From the NCBI RefSeq assembly GCF_002209355.2, contig NZ_CP106855.1, positions 3,100,001-3,164,000 of the forward strand: a stretch of DNA of 64,000 bases, in the 5' to 3' direction. This DNA comes from Bdellovibrio sp. SKB1291214 (GTDB lineage: Bacteria > Bdellovibrionota > Bdellovibrionia > Bdellovibrionales > Bdellovibrionaceae). The translations under genes were made by a program, and so were the position numbers. Positions within the stretch are counted from its first letter, which is position 1. Every line of letters starts with the position of its first letter. A model generated the notes under the pieces. That model made no database searches. It worked only from the letters and a program-made list of their open reading frames with translations, and was not told where the DNA came from. This document shows positions 28,749 through 36,960 of this stretch, piece by piece.

Positions 28749-29362
28749 TTGACGGTTTCCTTAAAATAATGAGTTGGAATTTCTCCCAAAACGATCTTTT
28801 CTAAAAATTCAGTATAAATTTGATGTTCCAGGCGATGAACGCTGGCTTTGAAATCTGCAAAGGCTGTGAACTCTTTCAATGAAATTGCTGCCTGCTTTAG
28901 CACAGGACCTGCATCCATCCCTTCGTCAACTAAATGTAAGGTCACGCCACTCTCAGAAACTTGATCCGCAAATGCACGCTCCAAAGAATGGGCGCCAGGG
29001 TAAGCTGGCAATAAACTTGGATGAATATTTACGACTTGTGCGCGACCTTCATGACGTTCCGCCAAGGACTTCAAAAAACTCGGAGACAAAAGACGCATGT
29101 ATCCCGCAAGCAAGATCCAGTCGATCTGATGTTGATCAATCAACTTCAAGACCTCTTGCTCATGTTGCAAGCGATCTGCTTTTTTCTTGATAACATAGCG
29201 TCTTGTATTTAAAGACTGAGCTTTTGCTAACACTCCCGCTTCAGTCTTATCAGAAAAAACAAATTCCACCTGCCCGCCCAGGGAGTGCATTTTTTTAATC
29301 AAGGCTTCGGCGTTGGAGCCGGCCCCTGACGCAAAGATGGCGACGCGTGGAGTTTTAATCAT
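28742..29362 (-). CDS. purN: Phosphoribosylglycinamide formyltransferase
   Basis: 206 aa, transferring formyl from 10-formyl-THF to GAR (step 3). Family signatures: VAIFASGAGSNAEAL, the catalytic Asn/His in VNIHPSLLPAYPGAHS, and SGVTLHLVDEGMDAGP with the catalytic Asp. The ATG overlaps the purD stop (ATGA). No formate-dependent purT is in the operon. Confidence 0.97.
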   Translation of the reverse strand: MIKTPRVAIFASGAGSNAEALIKKMHSLGGQVEFVFSDKTEAGVLAKAQSLNTRRYVIKKKADRLQHEQEVLKLIDQHQIDWILLAGYMRLLSPSFLKSLAERHEGRAQVVNIHPSLLPAYPGAHSLERAFADQVSESGVTLHLVDEGMDAGPVLKQAAISLKEFTAFADFKASVHRLEHQIYTEFLEKIVLGEIPTHYFKETVKC

Positions 29363-30597
29363 TGAGCAATGTCCTCTCGGAAGTACAAACCTTGGAATTG
29401 AACTTTGCGGATCTCTTGGTAGGCCTTCATTCGAGCCTCGTCACGAGTTTTCGCCAAAGCCGTCACTCCAAGCACACGACCCCCGGTATTTACCAAGTTT
29501 TCGTTCTTCGTTGATACTCCGGCAAAGTAGATATTTGTACCCTCAGTAGAAGCTGTTGGAATTTGAATCGCGTGGCCTAAATCCATCGTGTTGCCTGGAT
29601 AGCCTTTGCTAACGGCGACAACGTGAACGGAGCGATAGTCATGGAACTCTGTTTTTTGCTTCTCCAAGCGACCTTGAACGGCCTTCACTGAAAGATCCAA
29701 CAAGTCGCTTTTAATTCTTGGAAGTAAGGCCTGAGTTTCTGGATCTCCCAAACGCACGTTGAATTCCAAAACATAAAGTCCCTTATCGGTCTTCATCAGA
29801 CCCGCAAACAAGAAACCTACGTACGGTTTTCCCTTACGTTTCAAAGATTTCAAAGATTTTCTAAAGATGTCATCAATCGCTGCTTCATCGTCTGTAGAAA
29901 TGAAATCACATGGGCTGAATGCCCCCATACCACCCGTGTTCGCACTGAAGGGATCAGGGGTGATGCGTTTATAATCGCAAGCTGTACCCAAGATCACAAA
30001 GTCTTCACCATCGCACAAAGCAAAGGCAGAAAGTTCACGACCGATCAGGCATTCTTCAACTAACAACGGGAAACCGTAAGCCGTCGTCAAATCATGAACC
30101 GCGGCTTTTGCAGTTTCCAAAGTCTCACAGACAGCGACCCCCTTCCCCGCAGCTAAACCATCGGCTTTCACTACAATGGGAGTTTTAAAGTCATGTTTTT
30201 CAAGAAAAGAAATCGCCTCTGCCACCGTATTCGCTTTTTGATAAGCGGCCGTTAAAAGACCTGCGTCCTCTAAGATCTCTTTACAAAAATACTTGGAAGC
30301 TTCTAAATGCGCGGCCTCGCGAGAAGGTGCCAGGCACGCGACACCATTTGCTTCCAAAACTTCTTTAAGGTCAGACAAAATTGCGGCTTCGGGACCGAAA
30401 ACAACCAAATCAACCCGGTTCGTTTTACAAAATGCTAAAACGTCAGGTGTTTTTTCAACGTTCACACATTGAAGACCCACTTTGCTCATTCCTGGATTGC
30501 CAGGAGCAACCCACAAAGTCTCGAGCATCTTTGATTCAGAAATTTTCTGTGCGATCGCGTGTTCGCGACCGCCCTTGCCTACAACCAGGACGCGCAC
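29359..30597 (-). CDS. purD: Phosphoribosylamine-glycine ligase (GAR synthetase)
   Basis: 412 aa ATP-grasp ligase, step 2. The N-terminal MRVLVVGKGGREHAIA, VVKADGLAAGKGV in the ATP-binding loop, and LEFNVRLGDPETQ metal-site motifs are present. The start is GTG at 30597 within the end of purC (19 nt overlap). Somewhat shorter than the usual 425-430 aa but with all motifs. Confidence 0.96.
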   Translation of the reverse strand: MRVLVVGKGGREHAIAQKISESKMLETLWVAPGNPGMSKVGLQCVNVEKTPDVLAFCKTNRVDLVVFGPEAAILSDLKEVLEANGVACLAPSREAAHLEASKYFCKEILEDAGLLTAAYQKANTVAEAISFLEKHDFKTPIVVKADGLAAGKGVAVCETLETAKAAVHDLTTAYGFPLLVEECLIGRELSAFALCDGEDFVILGTACDYKRITPDPFSANTGGMGAFSPCDFISTDDEAAIDDIFRKSLKSLKRKGKPYVGFLFAGLMKTDKGLYVLEFNVRLGDPETQALLPRIKSDLLDLSVKAVQGRLEKQKTEFHDYRSVHVVAVSKGYPGNTMDLGHAIQIPTASTEGTNIYFAGVSTKNENLVNTGGRVLGVTALAKTRDEARMKAYQEIRKVQFQGLYFREDIAQ

Positions 30598-31601
30598 TGC
30601 TGTCTCCAGTTTTTCAAACTTGCTTCTTTTTCAAAGGGAGCCGTCTTACCTAATGACCACGCCATCTCATTCGCCAGAGATGTGTAAAGCATTGATGCCA
30701 CTTTAATTTGCTCTGGATTCAACACTTGCGGAACTTCCTTAAGCTCATGAGCGCAAATTTCTTTCCAGTTATTAGCACCACGTTCTTTGGCGATATCTTT
30801 CGCTTTACCAACAGCTTGATACCAAGTTGTTGGAGCATAAATCTGACGAAGGAATTCTTTAGACAACGGAGCGTTTTCGTAAGTCAATCGCAGCTCGTCA
30901 GGGCCGATGGAATCAACCATGAACAACTCCCGTCCATTCTCCCCGCGTCCGCCGAAAGCGAATTCGAATTTTCCGTCCCACAACTTGACACCGAAAGAAG
31001 CAAATAAGGATTGTAAGTGTTTTGCCACCTCTTCCGTCATTTTGCGGACTTGCGCCAGTTCGTTGGCATCAATCACGTTCAGGTCTTGGATTTCTTTGTT
31101 TGTCATATAACGATCTGTCGTCTCAAGCTTCGTCGAATACTCGACGATCGGCGGCATGAAAGTTTTTGAGGAATCTGGAATTTCAGTGAGGCCCAATTCC
31201 GCCATGTAAGCCGGATTCTTTTTCAAGCGGCCTTCTAAAGAATTTCCTTTACCCAAAAGGATGCGGAAGATCACTTCTAAAGGAACCAAACAGTTCGTGG
31301 GTTTATCAGCATAAACTGTATAATCGTAAACACCGTTTTCCCAAATAGGACGATGAACAGCGACTTCATTCACCAAAATGGAATCCGCGCTGTGCGGTTT
31401 CATGTAATGAGACTCGATGCCTTTGTCTTTCAAATGTTCAAAAAACATCCCGGCCATAGCTGCCAAGGCCTCACCCTTTTGAGGGATTTCGTTAGGCATT
31501 TCGCCCCAATCAAAAACCGAGTAACGATTGCTGTATTTGAAAAGCAGTCCTGCATCTGTTTTATAGATGTCTTTTACGGAACCACGGTACAAAAGGTTCA
31601 T
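30579..31601 (-). CDS. purC: SAICAR synthetase
   Basis: 340 aa, condensing CAIR with aspartate (step 7). The N-terminal LYRGSVKDIYKT matches the family's L-Y-x-G-(K/S)-x-K-x-I-Y start, and YSVFDWGEMPNEIPQKG corresponds to the substrate loop. It is about 100 residues longer than the E. coli enzyme (237 aa), closer in size to the eukaryotic single-domain form. The start is the ATG at 31601, which overlaps the purE stop by 4 nt; a longer in-frame extension would run into purE and is unlikely. Confidence 0.93.
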   Translation of the reverse strand: MNLLYRGSVKDIYKTDAGLLFKYSNRYSVFDWGEMPNEIPQKGEALAAMAGMFFEHLKDKGIESHYMKPHSADSILVNEVAVHRPIWENGVYDYTVYADKPTNCLVPLEVIFRILLGKGNSLEGRLKKNPAYMAELGLTEIPDSSKTFMPPIVEYSTKLETTDRYMTNKEIQDLNVIDANELAQVRKMTEEVAKHLQSLFASFGVKLWDGKFEFAFGGRGENGRELFMVDSIGPDELRLTYENAPLSKEFLRQIYAPTTWYQAVGKAKDIAKERGANNWKEICAHELKEVPQVLNPEQIKVASMLYTSLANEMAWSLGKTAPFEKEASLKNWRQQCASWL

Positions 31602-32305
31602 ACCAATGCCTCTTTCATTTTTTTGATTTGAAGAAGGAAGTTTGTGATGTTGTTGACACCCACCCAAGCGCCACCGGATTTAGCAACGGCAAAGAATTCG
31701 TTCGCAAGGTTTGAGTTTTTAAGTTCTTCTTTATCACAGATGTACATGCAAAGATTTTTGCCTTGAGGTTTTTCGCCCACCATCACAAGCTCACCTTGGC
31801 AATGCGGACTGTTTGGATCAACCCATACAACTTCCACACCCGCTTTTTCGCGGATATCTTGAAGCATTTTTGCCAAAACCGGAACTTCACTGCGGTATGG
31901 ATTCCAAGAAAGTTCCAGCTTGTCTTGGTTATAGCCTTTGGCCTTTTTCAAAAGCTCTGGAAGAAGCTCGATCTGATTTTCCATAACCGCAGCCACTGGG
32001 ATATCTTTTGGCATTTGCGCAATCGATAAGAACGCATCCATTCCGCCGAAAGCCCCGTTGATGGCTACGCCAAACACTGGCTTTTGAGTCAAGGACGCCA
32101 CAACACCTGGCAGATGAGCTGCAAGACCCGCTCCCGCCACAAAAGCATTCGCTTCTGATGTTGTTACAACTTCACGAACACGTGCTGGATGACGGTGGGC
32201 TGAAGCCACTTCCATCTTTACGTTCGCAACGTTTTCCAATGATTGACACAAAGGAGCGTAAACACGCTCATCACTTTGACTGCCGAAAAGAACTTGAATC
32301 TTCAT
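31598..32305 (-). CDS. purE: PurE-family AIR carboxylase/N5-CAIR mutase with C-terminal extension
   Basis: 235 aa. The first 160 residues are the PurE core: LFGSQSDERV, VASAHRHPARV, AGAGLAAHLPGVVAS and MDAFLSIAQMPKDIPVA. The SAHR motif resembles class I mutases, but no purK is in the operon, so whether it uses CO2 directly (class II) or N5-CAIR is unresolved. Residues about 155-235 are an extra domain not present in ordinary PurE (160-170 aa), with WVDPNSPHCQGELVMVGE and a strand-rich end. It is coupled by ATGA overlaps to purF and purC. Confidence 0.88.
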   Translation of the reverse strand: MKIQVLFGSQSDERVYAPLCQSLENVANVKMEVASAHRHPARVREVVTTSEANAFVAGAGLAAHLPGVVASLTQKPVFGVAINGAFGGMDAFLSIAQMPKDIPVAAVMENQIELLPELLKKAKGYNQDKLELSWNPYRSEVPVLAKMLQDIREKAGVEVVWVDPNSPHCQGELVMVGEKPQGKNLCMYICDKEELKNSNLANEFFAVAKSGGAWVGVNNITNFLLQIKKMKEALV

Positions 32306-33738
32306 ACGTTCACCTCGTTTTTACCGCCGCCACCGATATTGTGGGTGCGAGCATTAATAAAATCTTCTTTAGAAACTGGAACTGGATAATCGCCATCTAA
32401 AAGTTGAGTCAGTGGCAGGTAAATCAATCCATCCACTCCCAACAACTCAGCCACTTGGTCTTCGGTCCGTTTGTGTGCGACCAAAGCTTCCCCTTCCGGG
32501 AAATCAATACCGTAAAAACATGGATTACGAATCGGAGGACACGTGCTTGCTAAGTAAACTTTCTTAGCGCCCGATTCTCTCAGTAACTGAATGATTCGCG
32601 CAGATGTCGTGCCGCGAACAATGCTGTCATCGACCAGCAAAATACTTTTACCGCGGATTTCACTTTCAACCGGCATAAGCTTAAGATTAACCATAGCTTT
32701 ACGAACTTCCGGTTCGTTTACGATAAAGCTTCTTTGCACATAGCGATTTTTGATCAGAACTTCGCGGTAAGGTGTGTGTAAAACTTCTGCCAAACGAAGA
32801 GCAGCCGCGCGAGACGTGTCTGGCACAGGAGCCACCACATCAATTTCAATTCCCTGTTCTTGCATCTTACGACGAGTTTCATTCGCTAATACTTCGCCAA
32901 GTCGCAAGCGCACATCATACACCGGGCGCCCATGCCATTCTGTTTCCGCACCCGCGAAATAAATCCACTCAAACATACAAGGACGGGCTTTTTTCTCGGC
33001 CATGGGGTAAGAGTGGAAATTCTGGTCTTTATCAACGAAAACAAATTCCCCGGGCTTCAGATCACGGAAGTACTCGAAGCCCAGGGCGAAAAACACCTGC
33101 TTTTCAGAGGCAAAACAATAGCTATATTTATCCCCGATAGATTTTCGTCCTATTAATAGAGGACGAATTCCTTGGGTGTCGTTAAAGGCAAACATACCCT
33201 CGTCAGCCATCATGCCGACGACACTGTAAGCGCCTTGAACTTTTTCGACGACCTGCTGAGCTGCCTTGCCCAGAATTTCAGGAGATAATTCCTTACCAGC
33301 CTCCAGCTGATCCGAAACACCAATCGACATCATATGCAGAAGTAATTCCAAGTCGTTACGAGTGAACGTCCAACGACTGCGGCGCTTACGAACGTACTCA
33401 ACGATCTCATTATAATTAGTCACGTTCCCGTTGTGGGCCATGCCGATACCGTTTGGATAACTGACGATCAGAGGTTGAAGGTCCGCTTTCTCGACCGTTC
33501 CAATCGTGGAATAGCGAGTATGTCCCAAAGCCATGCTGCCTTTAATCTTTTCCAATTTATCCATTGGAAAGACCTGAGAGACCAATCCCAGATCCTTTTC
33601 AAGATGAAACTCACCTCGAGAGAAATCGAAACTTAAAATACCCGCGGCGTCCTGACCACGGTGCTGAAGGGCAAACAAAGCGGGAAATAATTTTTCGCCC
33701 GCTTTATCTTCACCAATCAACCCCACAACTCCACACAT
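32302..33738 (-). CDS. purF: Amidophosphoribosyltransferase
   Basis: 478 aa, committing step of purine synthesis (PRPP + Gln to phosphoribosylamine). Met is followed by Cys2, the N-terminal nucleophile of the glutaminase (MCGVVGLIGE). RGQDAAGI and LGHTRYSTIG follow, and the C-terminal PRPP-binding loop is ILLVDDSIVRGTTS. The ATG at 33738 has AGGAG at 5 nt. First gene of the operon, behind a structured leader of about 250 nt. Confidence 0.97.
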   Translation of the reverse strand: MCGVVGLIGEDKAGEKLFPALFALQHRGQDAAGILSFDFSRGEFHLEKDLGLVSQVFPMDKLEKIKGSMALGHTRYSTIGTVEKADLQPLIVSYPNGIGMAHNGNVTNYNEIVEYVRKRRSRWTFTRNDLELLLHMMSIGVSDQLEAGKELSPEILGKAAQQVVEKVQGAYSVVGMMADEGMFAFNDTQGIRPLLIGRKSIGDKYSYCFASEKQVFFALGFEYFRDLKPGEFVFVDKDQNFHSYPMAEKKARPCMFEWIYFAGAETEWHGRPVYDVRLRLGEVLANETRRKMQEQGIEIDVVAPVPDTSRAAALRLAEVLHTPYREVLIKNRYVQRSFIVNEPEVRKAMVNLKLMPVESEIRGKSILLVDDSIVRGTTSARIIQLLRESGAKKVYLASTCPPIRNPCFYGIDFPEGEALVAHKRTEDQVAELLGVDGLIYLPLTQLLDGDYPVPVSKEDFINARTHNIGGGGKNEVNV

Positions 33739-33755
33739 CGATTGCTCCTAAAGCT

Positions 33756-33777
33756 GTGGCATCGTCACTGATGCCAC
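33756..33777 (-). promoter_or_regulatory. Hairpin directly before the purF ribosome site
   Basis: GTGGCATC/GATGCCAC, an 8 bp perfect stem with a 6 nt loop, ends about 5 nt before the purF Shine-Dalgarno (33744-33750). It lies after the terminator-like hairpin, so it exists only in read-through transcripts. It could be part of a translational or anti-termination switch, or stabilise the operon mRNA. Confidence 0.55.
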
Positions 33778-33780
33778 CTT

Positions 33781-33813
33781 AAAAATAAAAAAGGCGCCTA
33801 CACGGACGCCTTT
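33781..33813 (-). terminator. Terminator-like hairpin in the pur leader
   Basis: On the minus strand AAAGGCG-t-CC pairs with GGCGCCTTT (33790-33813; 9 bp with one bulge), followed by TTTTTTATTTTT. No minus-strand gene ends upstream of it within the intergenic region, so it appears to interrupt the purF transcript itself: a candidate attenuator. Confidence 0.7.
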
Positions 33814-34000
33814 ATTGATACAGTTATTTAGTTTTGAGATTTGGATTTTTGGAGACACGACGGGAGTTCGGCCCAGATTTTGGTGGCAGCACGGGTATGA
33901 GTCACCCGATTCCCACTTCTTCAGTCGGAAACGCGACGAGAAATTTACTCTTTTGAGTCTATCCATCAGCATTTAGTTGTCCCTTGAAATGCTGTAGAGG
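33814..34000 (-). ncRNA. Structured 5' leader of the pur operon (candidate riboswitch/attenuator)
   Basis: In transcript order this holds: CAGCATTT/AAATGCTG (33967-33994, 8 bp, 12 nt loop); ACTC/GAGT; GTCG/CGAC with a 6 nt loop; and a two-part stem GTGG/CCAC enclosing CGGGT/ACCCG. An unpaired A-rich stretch then leads to the terminator hairpin at 33790-33813. Pieces such as GACUG, AAGUGGGA and CUGGGC recall the ZTP (pfl) riboswitch of purine genes, but the invariant CCGCCUGGGC block is absent, so I do not assign it. No strong promoter was found; TTGACG at 34027-34022 is a possible -35. Confidence 0.5.
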
Positions 34001-34175
34001 CTATCGATTCTGACAAAGTTTCGTCAATGGCCCTAACAGAACCCTGACAATTCAACGCGAGGCAACTTAGTTAAAAACCAACGGACTCATTGGAGTGAGC
34101 GATGGAGTCGCACGTTCCGCCGCTCATATATATAGTGGATGGACGATTTATCTCTCTCCCGCTAACCTTCAAAGT

Positions 34176-34733
34176 ATGATTAAAGTGCTCGTTATAGCTG
34201 TCGTTCTCCTGACTCACCTTACTACTTTCGCCCAAACGAAAGATGATGATGATCCTTGCGACAAGCAAGAAGAGCAAGCCATCATCAAAACTTGGAATGC
34301 GTGCAAGGCGAAAAAACATAAATCCTTGAAAACCTGGAAAACTCTAGAAGAAGCCAAGTGCGCTATCGAGGATGCAATTAGAAAGAGAGAATCAAAAACA
34401 CTTTTGCCCTACGTGGGCTGCGACGCTTACGACAGCACTCGCAACGAACTGCATTGTCTTTCTAACGAATTCGTCCTTGTAAAAAACAATATTCACACCC
34501 TGGGAGAATATTCATTGGGAGAAAAGACTCTAAAATCTTCCAAATGGATCACTCCGACAGACAAGGAGAAAAAAGATGTCCTTTCTTTATGTGGAGCTGA
34601 CTATGGTTTTAAAGCGGCTTTCAACTCCTGCGATCCAACTGAAAAAATTCAACCCATCGTTGATATAGCAAAATCAAAATATGGCTACTACCTCATAGGC
34701 CTTTCTATCTCGGGAGTCGCAATCCCTAAATGA
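34176..34733 (+). CDS. Hypothetical secreted protein
   Basis: 185 aa. The start is taken at the ATG at 34176, because a signal peptide (about 1-20, ending TFAQ) begins there; a longer frame would put 27 hydrophilic residues before it. The mature part is Lys- and Cys-rich (eight cysteines, several as evenly spaced pairs), with an N-terminal DDDD cluster. It is probably an extracytoplasmic disulfide-bonded protein. No family recognised. It is divergent from the pur operon leader. Confidence 0.7.
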   Translation: MIKVLVIAVVLLTHLTTFAQTKDDDDPCDKQEEQAIIKTWNACKAKKHKSLKTWKTLEEAKCAIEDAIRKRESKTLLPYVGCDAYDSTRNELHCLSNEFVLVKNNIHTLGEYSLGEKTLKSSKWITPTDKEKKDVLSLCGADYGFKAAFNSCDPTEKIQPIVDIAKSKYGYYLIGLSISGVAIPK

Positions 34734-35037
34734 AACCACGGACAAGAGTTCATTCATTCATTGACTTTGGCGCTACCAAGAAACGATGCTTCAATTACTA
34801 ACTATTTAAAATTTTCTTCTTGTCGTATTTTTTCATTCGCGAGAACGGTTTAGGCGAAGATCTTTTAAATCATTTGCGATCCTTCTGGTGTTAGAAAAAC
34901 CCTCTTTACCTAGACGATCCTTGAACCCTTCAATGATGTTTTAGACTCAATCCACTGCCAGCAATGGCGCCACTAATATGCCGAAAAAATGGTTTTTATA
35001 AACCTGTGGTAGAACTCTTTCGAACAAGGAGTTTCCT
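34734..35037. other. Intergenic region before the HNH endonuclease gene
   Basis: About 300 nt without a supported gene. It contains an inverted copy (34770-34784) of a 15-mer also found at 19268-19282 and, with one change, inside the HNH gene at 35819-35833. The last bases before 35038 carry AAGGAG. No clear promoter or terminator was recognised. Confidence 0.5.
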
Positions 35038-36075
35038 ATGATTCTATCCGCACTCTCAAACGAAGAATTATCTGGCCGCTTGGAAACACTGGCGCATTCT
35101 GAACGTAAGATCACACACCTAATTTTGATTCATATTAATGAAATGGAATCGCGTCGTCTTTATGCAGAATTGGGATTTGATTCTATGTTTCGTTATCTAA
35201 CTCGACATCTAAAGTACAGCGAAGATGCCGCTTATCGCAGACTGAGCGCCGCCCGCCTCCTTAAGAAATCTCCAGAGATCGCTAATCGGCTTGAAAACGG
35301 AAGTTTGAATTTAACTCAGCTTGCGCAAGTTCAATCTGCTCTTCGCCAAGATGCTAAGTTTAATCTAAACGATTCAACGATAGCATCGGACGGTATTCCC
35401 CAAATTCTAGACAAGATCGAAAACAAATCGTCTTTCGAAACCAAAAAGACGCTGACACAGGAGTTTAAACTTCCAATCGCAAAGCATGAAGTTTTGGAAC
35501 CACAACGTGATGATTCCGTTCGCTTAGAAATTACATTAACTACAGAACAATTGAAAACTTTAGAAACTGCGCGGGATTTAATGTCGCATCTTTTACCGAA
35601 TGGAAACTGGGCTGATTTTCTAACTTTACTGGCAGAAAAACAAATTCAAAAAATCCTTGGCAAGGACGTATTGGAGACTTCTAAGTCAGAAACAGGCAAA
35701 TTGCTGAAACCCACCTCGGATATCGAGAATGATACAAAAAGGTCATCTCTCGATGTCTCCTGTCTCACAAAGGTTGAACTTGTCCAAGAATCACTTCCGG
35801 CAAAAAGCTCAACGCATAGTTTCTTGGCAGCGCGAAAGCGTGGGCACATTAAGGCCACGACAAAGCGCGGGCTATTGGCTGCTGCAAATTACCGCTGTGA
35901 ATATAAAAATCAAAATACGGGAATCAAATGTGATTCAAAGTATCAGCTTCAAATAGATCATATCCAACCAATTGCTCTAGGTGGAAAAGATGATAAGCAA
36001 AACCTTAGGGTCCTTTGTCGAACTCATAACTTAATGGTGGCTTCGCAAATGGGATTACCTTGGAGGATTGATTAG
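35038..36075 (+). CDS. HNH endonuclease with helical N-terminal domain
   Basis: 345 aa. The N-terminal helical domain (about 1-190; LIHINEMESRRLYAELGFDSMFRYL) resembles the DUF222-type region of solitary HNH proteins. A less conserved linker is followed by a C-terminal HNH nuclease: YRCEYKNQNTGIKCDSKYQLQIDHIQP with the catalytic His in DHI, GGKDDKQNLRVLC and RTHN. AAGGAG lies 6 nt before the ATG. It stands alone with its own terminator and no restriction methylase nearby. Families of this kind occur in several copies per genome and may be remnants of mobile introns or DNA-processing enzymes; its role is unknown. Confidence 0.85.
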   Translation: MILSALSNEELSGRLETLAHSERKITHLILIHINEMESRRLYAELGFDSMFRYLTRHLKYSEDAAYRRLSAARLLKKSPEIANRLENGSLNLTQLAQVQSALRQDAKFNLNDSTIASDGIPQILDKIENKSSFETKKTLTQEFKLPIAKHEVLEPQRDDSVRLEITLTTEQLKTLETARDLMSHLLPNGNWADFLTLLAEKQIQKILGKDVLETSKSETGKLLKPTSDIENDTKRSSLDVSCLTKVELVQESLPAKSSTHSFLAARKRGHIKATTKRGLLAAANYRCEYKNQNTGIKCDSKYQLQIDHIQPIALGGKDDKQNLRVLCRTHNLMVASQMGLPWRID

Positions 36076-36114
36076 CTCTTAAAGGCGCTTTGCTATTTCA
36101 AGCAGGGAATTTTT

Positions 36115-36157
36115 AAGCGCGAGATTGGGCCTACAACAGGAAGTTGGTTTCGCGCTT
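36115..36157. repeat. Inverted repeat after the HNH gene
   Basis: AAGCGCGA (36115-36122) and TCGCGCTT (36150-36157) are perfect 8 bp arms around a 27 nt loop; a second small hairpin TTTGG/CCAAA follows at 36156-36170. Purpose unknown. Confidence 0.5.
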
Positions 36158-36212
36158 TGGTTATACCAAATTCGAAGGCTTGCCGGTGAAACCCGATGAC
36201 GAATGGAGGAAA

Positions 36213-36234
36213 AAAACCGCGTTTCCGCGGTTTT
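36213..36234. terminator. Bidirectional terminator
   Basis: AAAACCGCG (36213-36221) pairs with CGCGGTTTT (36226-36234) around TTTC. It separates the plus-strand HNH gene from the minus-strand gene at 36233-36910, whose stop codon is built into the stem's edge. Confidence 0.8.
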
Positions 36235-36910
36235 AGTTCACTGCTTGTTGGTATTCGTCGAAGCTGTCTCGAACCTGAGGCCAGAACCAGCTAAGGTTTG
36301 GGTCTGCTGAAATGACATCTTTGATTTGCACTTCAACGTCTTTGCGAGTTGTGACTTCACGACGCAGCCAGAACTCCACTTCATCATAGCCGGGGCCGAT
36401 GATCGTGATTTCGACTTTATCCATGAAATGCAAAAGATGAAGATCCTTAGTGGCTACTTCTCTACCCGCTACCTTAGCGTTGATAAAGTTGTGCACCACG
36501 TTCTTTAGTTCATCTAAAGAACGATGATTGATTCTTCTCAGAATCAAATCCGCACGCTGATCTCTGTTGACCCAGCGTTGGTGTAAGCCTCTTTGCACAA
36601 GGTTGATCAAAAGAGTGCGTAACACACTCGGTGTCTGACGAAATTCTTCATCAGACAGTGACATTACCTGCATCAAGTCTACGTAGCGCGCCTGCTCCTG
36701 GCCGCGACGAAGGGAGGTAAGCACTTCGGGAATGCGCAAAACAGATTCACGAATCCCTAATAGATCAATTCCTGCTCCATCCGTGAAGTAGAGAATTCTC
36801 ATAACTTTATCATGGCCTATCTTTTTGGATTTTAAATGGAAAATCAGAGCGTTAGGACCATGGTCTAGCATGTATTTTTTGATGCAGCCCTCCCATTTTT
36901 TAGGTACCAT
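36233..36910 (-). CDS. Hypothetical protein divergent from the T2SS cluster
   Basis: 225 aa from the ATG at 36910; longer in-frame starts would overlap gspC and none has a clear ribosome site, so the start is uncertain. No signal peptide or membrane helix. The middle is charged and helical (SLRRGQEQARYVDLMQVMSLSDEEF), followed by repeated short helices and strand-like segments (KVEITIIGPGYDEVEFWLRREVTTRKDVEVQI). Not a family I recognise. It shares a 50 nt divergent promoter region with gspC, which hints at a link to secretion or its regulation, but that is inference only. Confidence 0.65.
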   Translation of the reverse strand: MVPKKWEGCIKKYMLDHGPNALIFHLKSKKIGHDKVMRILYFTDGAGIDLLGIRESVLRIPEVLTSLRRGQEQARYVDLMQVMSLSDEEFRQTPSVLRTLLINLVQRGLHQRWVNRDQRADLILRRINHRSLDELKNVVHNFINAKVAGREVATKDLHLLHFMDKVEITIIGPGYDEVEFWLRREVTTRKDVEVQIKDVISADPNLSWFWPQVRDSFDEYQQAVN

Positions 36911-36960
36911 AGTCTGAGGCCCAAGGACTAGGTGCTGGAAAAAACAAAGGATTTGCAACT

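Noticed and set aside
33814-33960. Identification of the pur leader as a ZTP (pfl) riboswitch
   Set aside because: Only short fragments (GACUG, GUGGGA, CUGGGC) match what I know of the consensus, and the invariant CCGCCUGGGC block is not found. Reported only as an unassigned candidate.
33748-33972. A minus-strand reading frame of 74 codons across the pur leader
   Set aside because: It runs through the terminator hairpin and its T-run, has no ribosome site and no recognisable family; the structured-leader reading explains the DNA better.
35038-36075. Restriction-modification system around the HNH gene
   Set aside because: No methyltransferase or specificity gene lies near; the gene stands alone with its own terminator.
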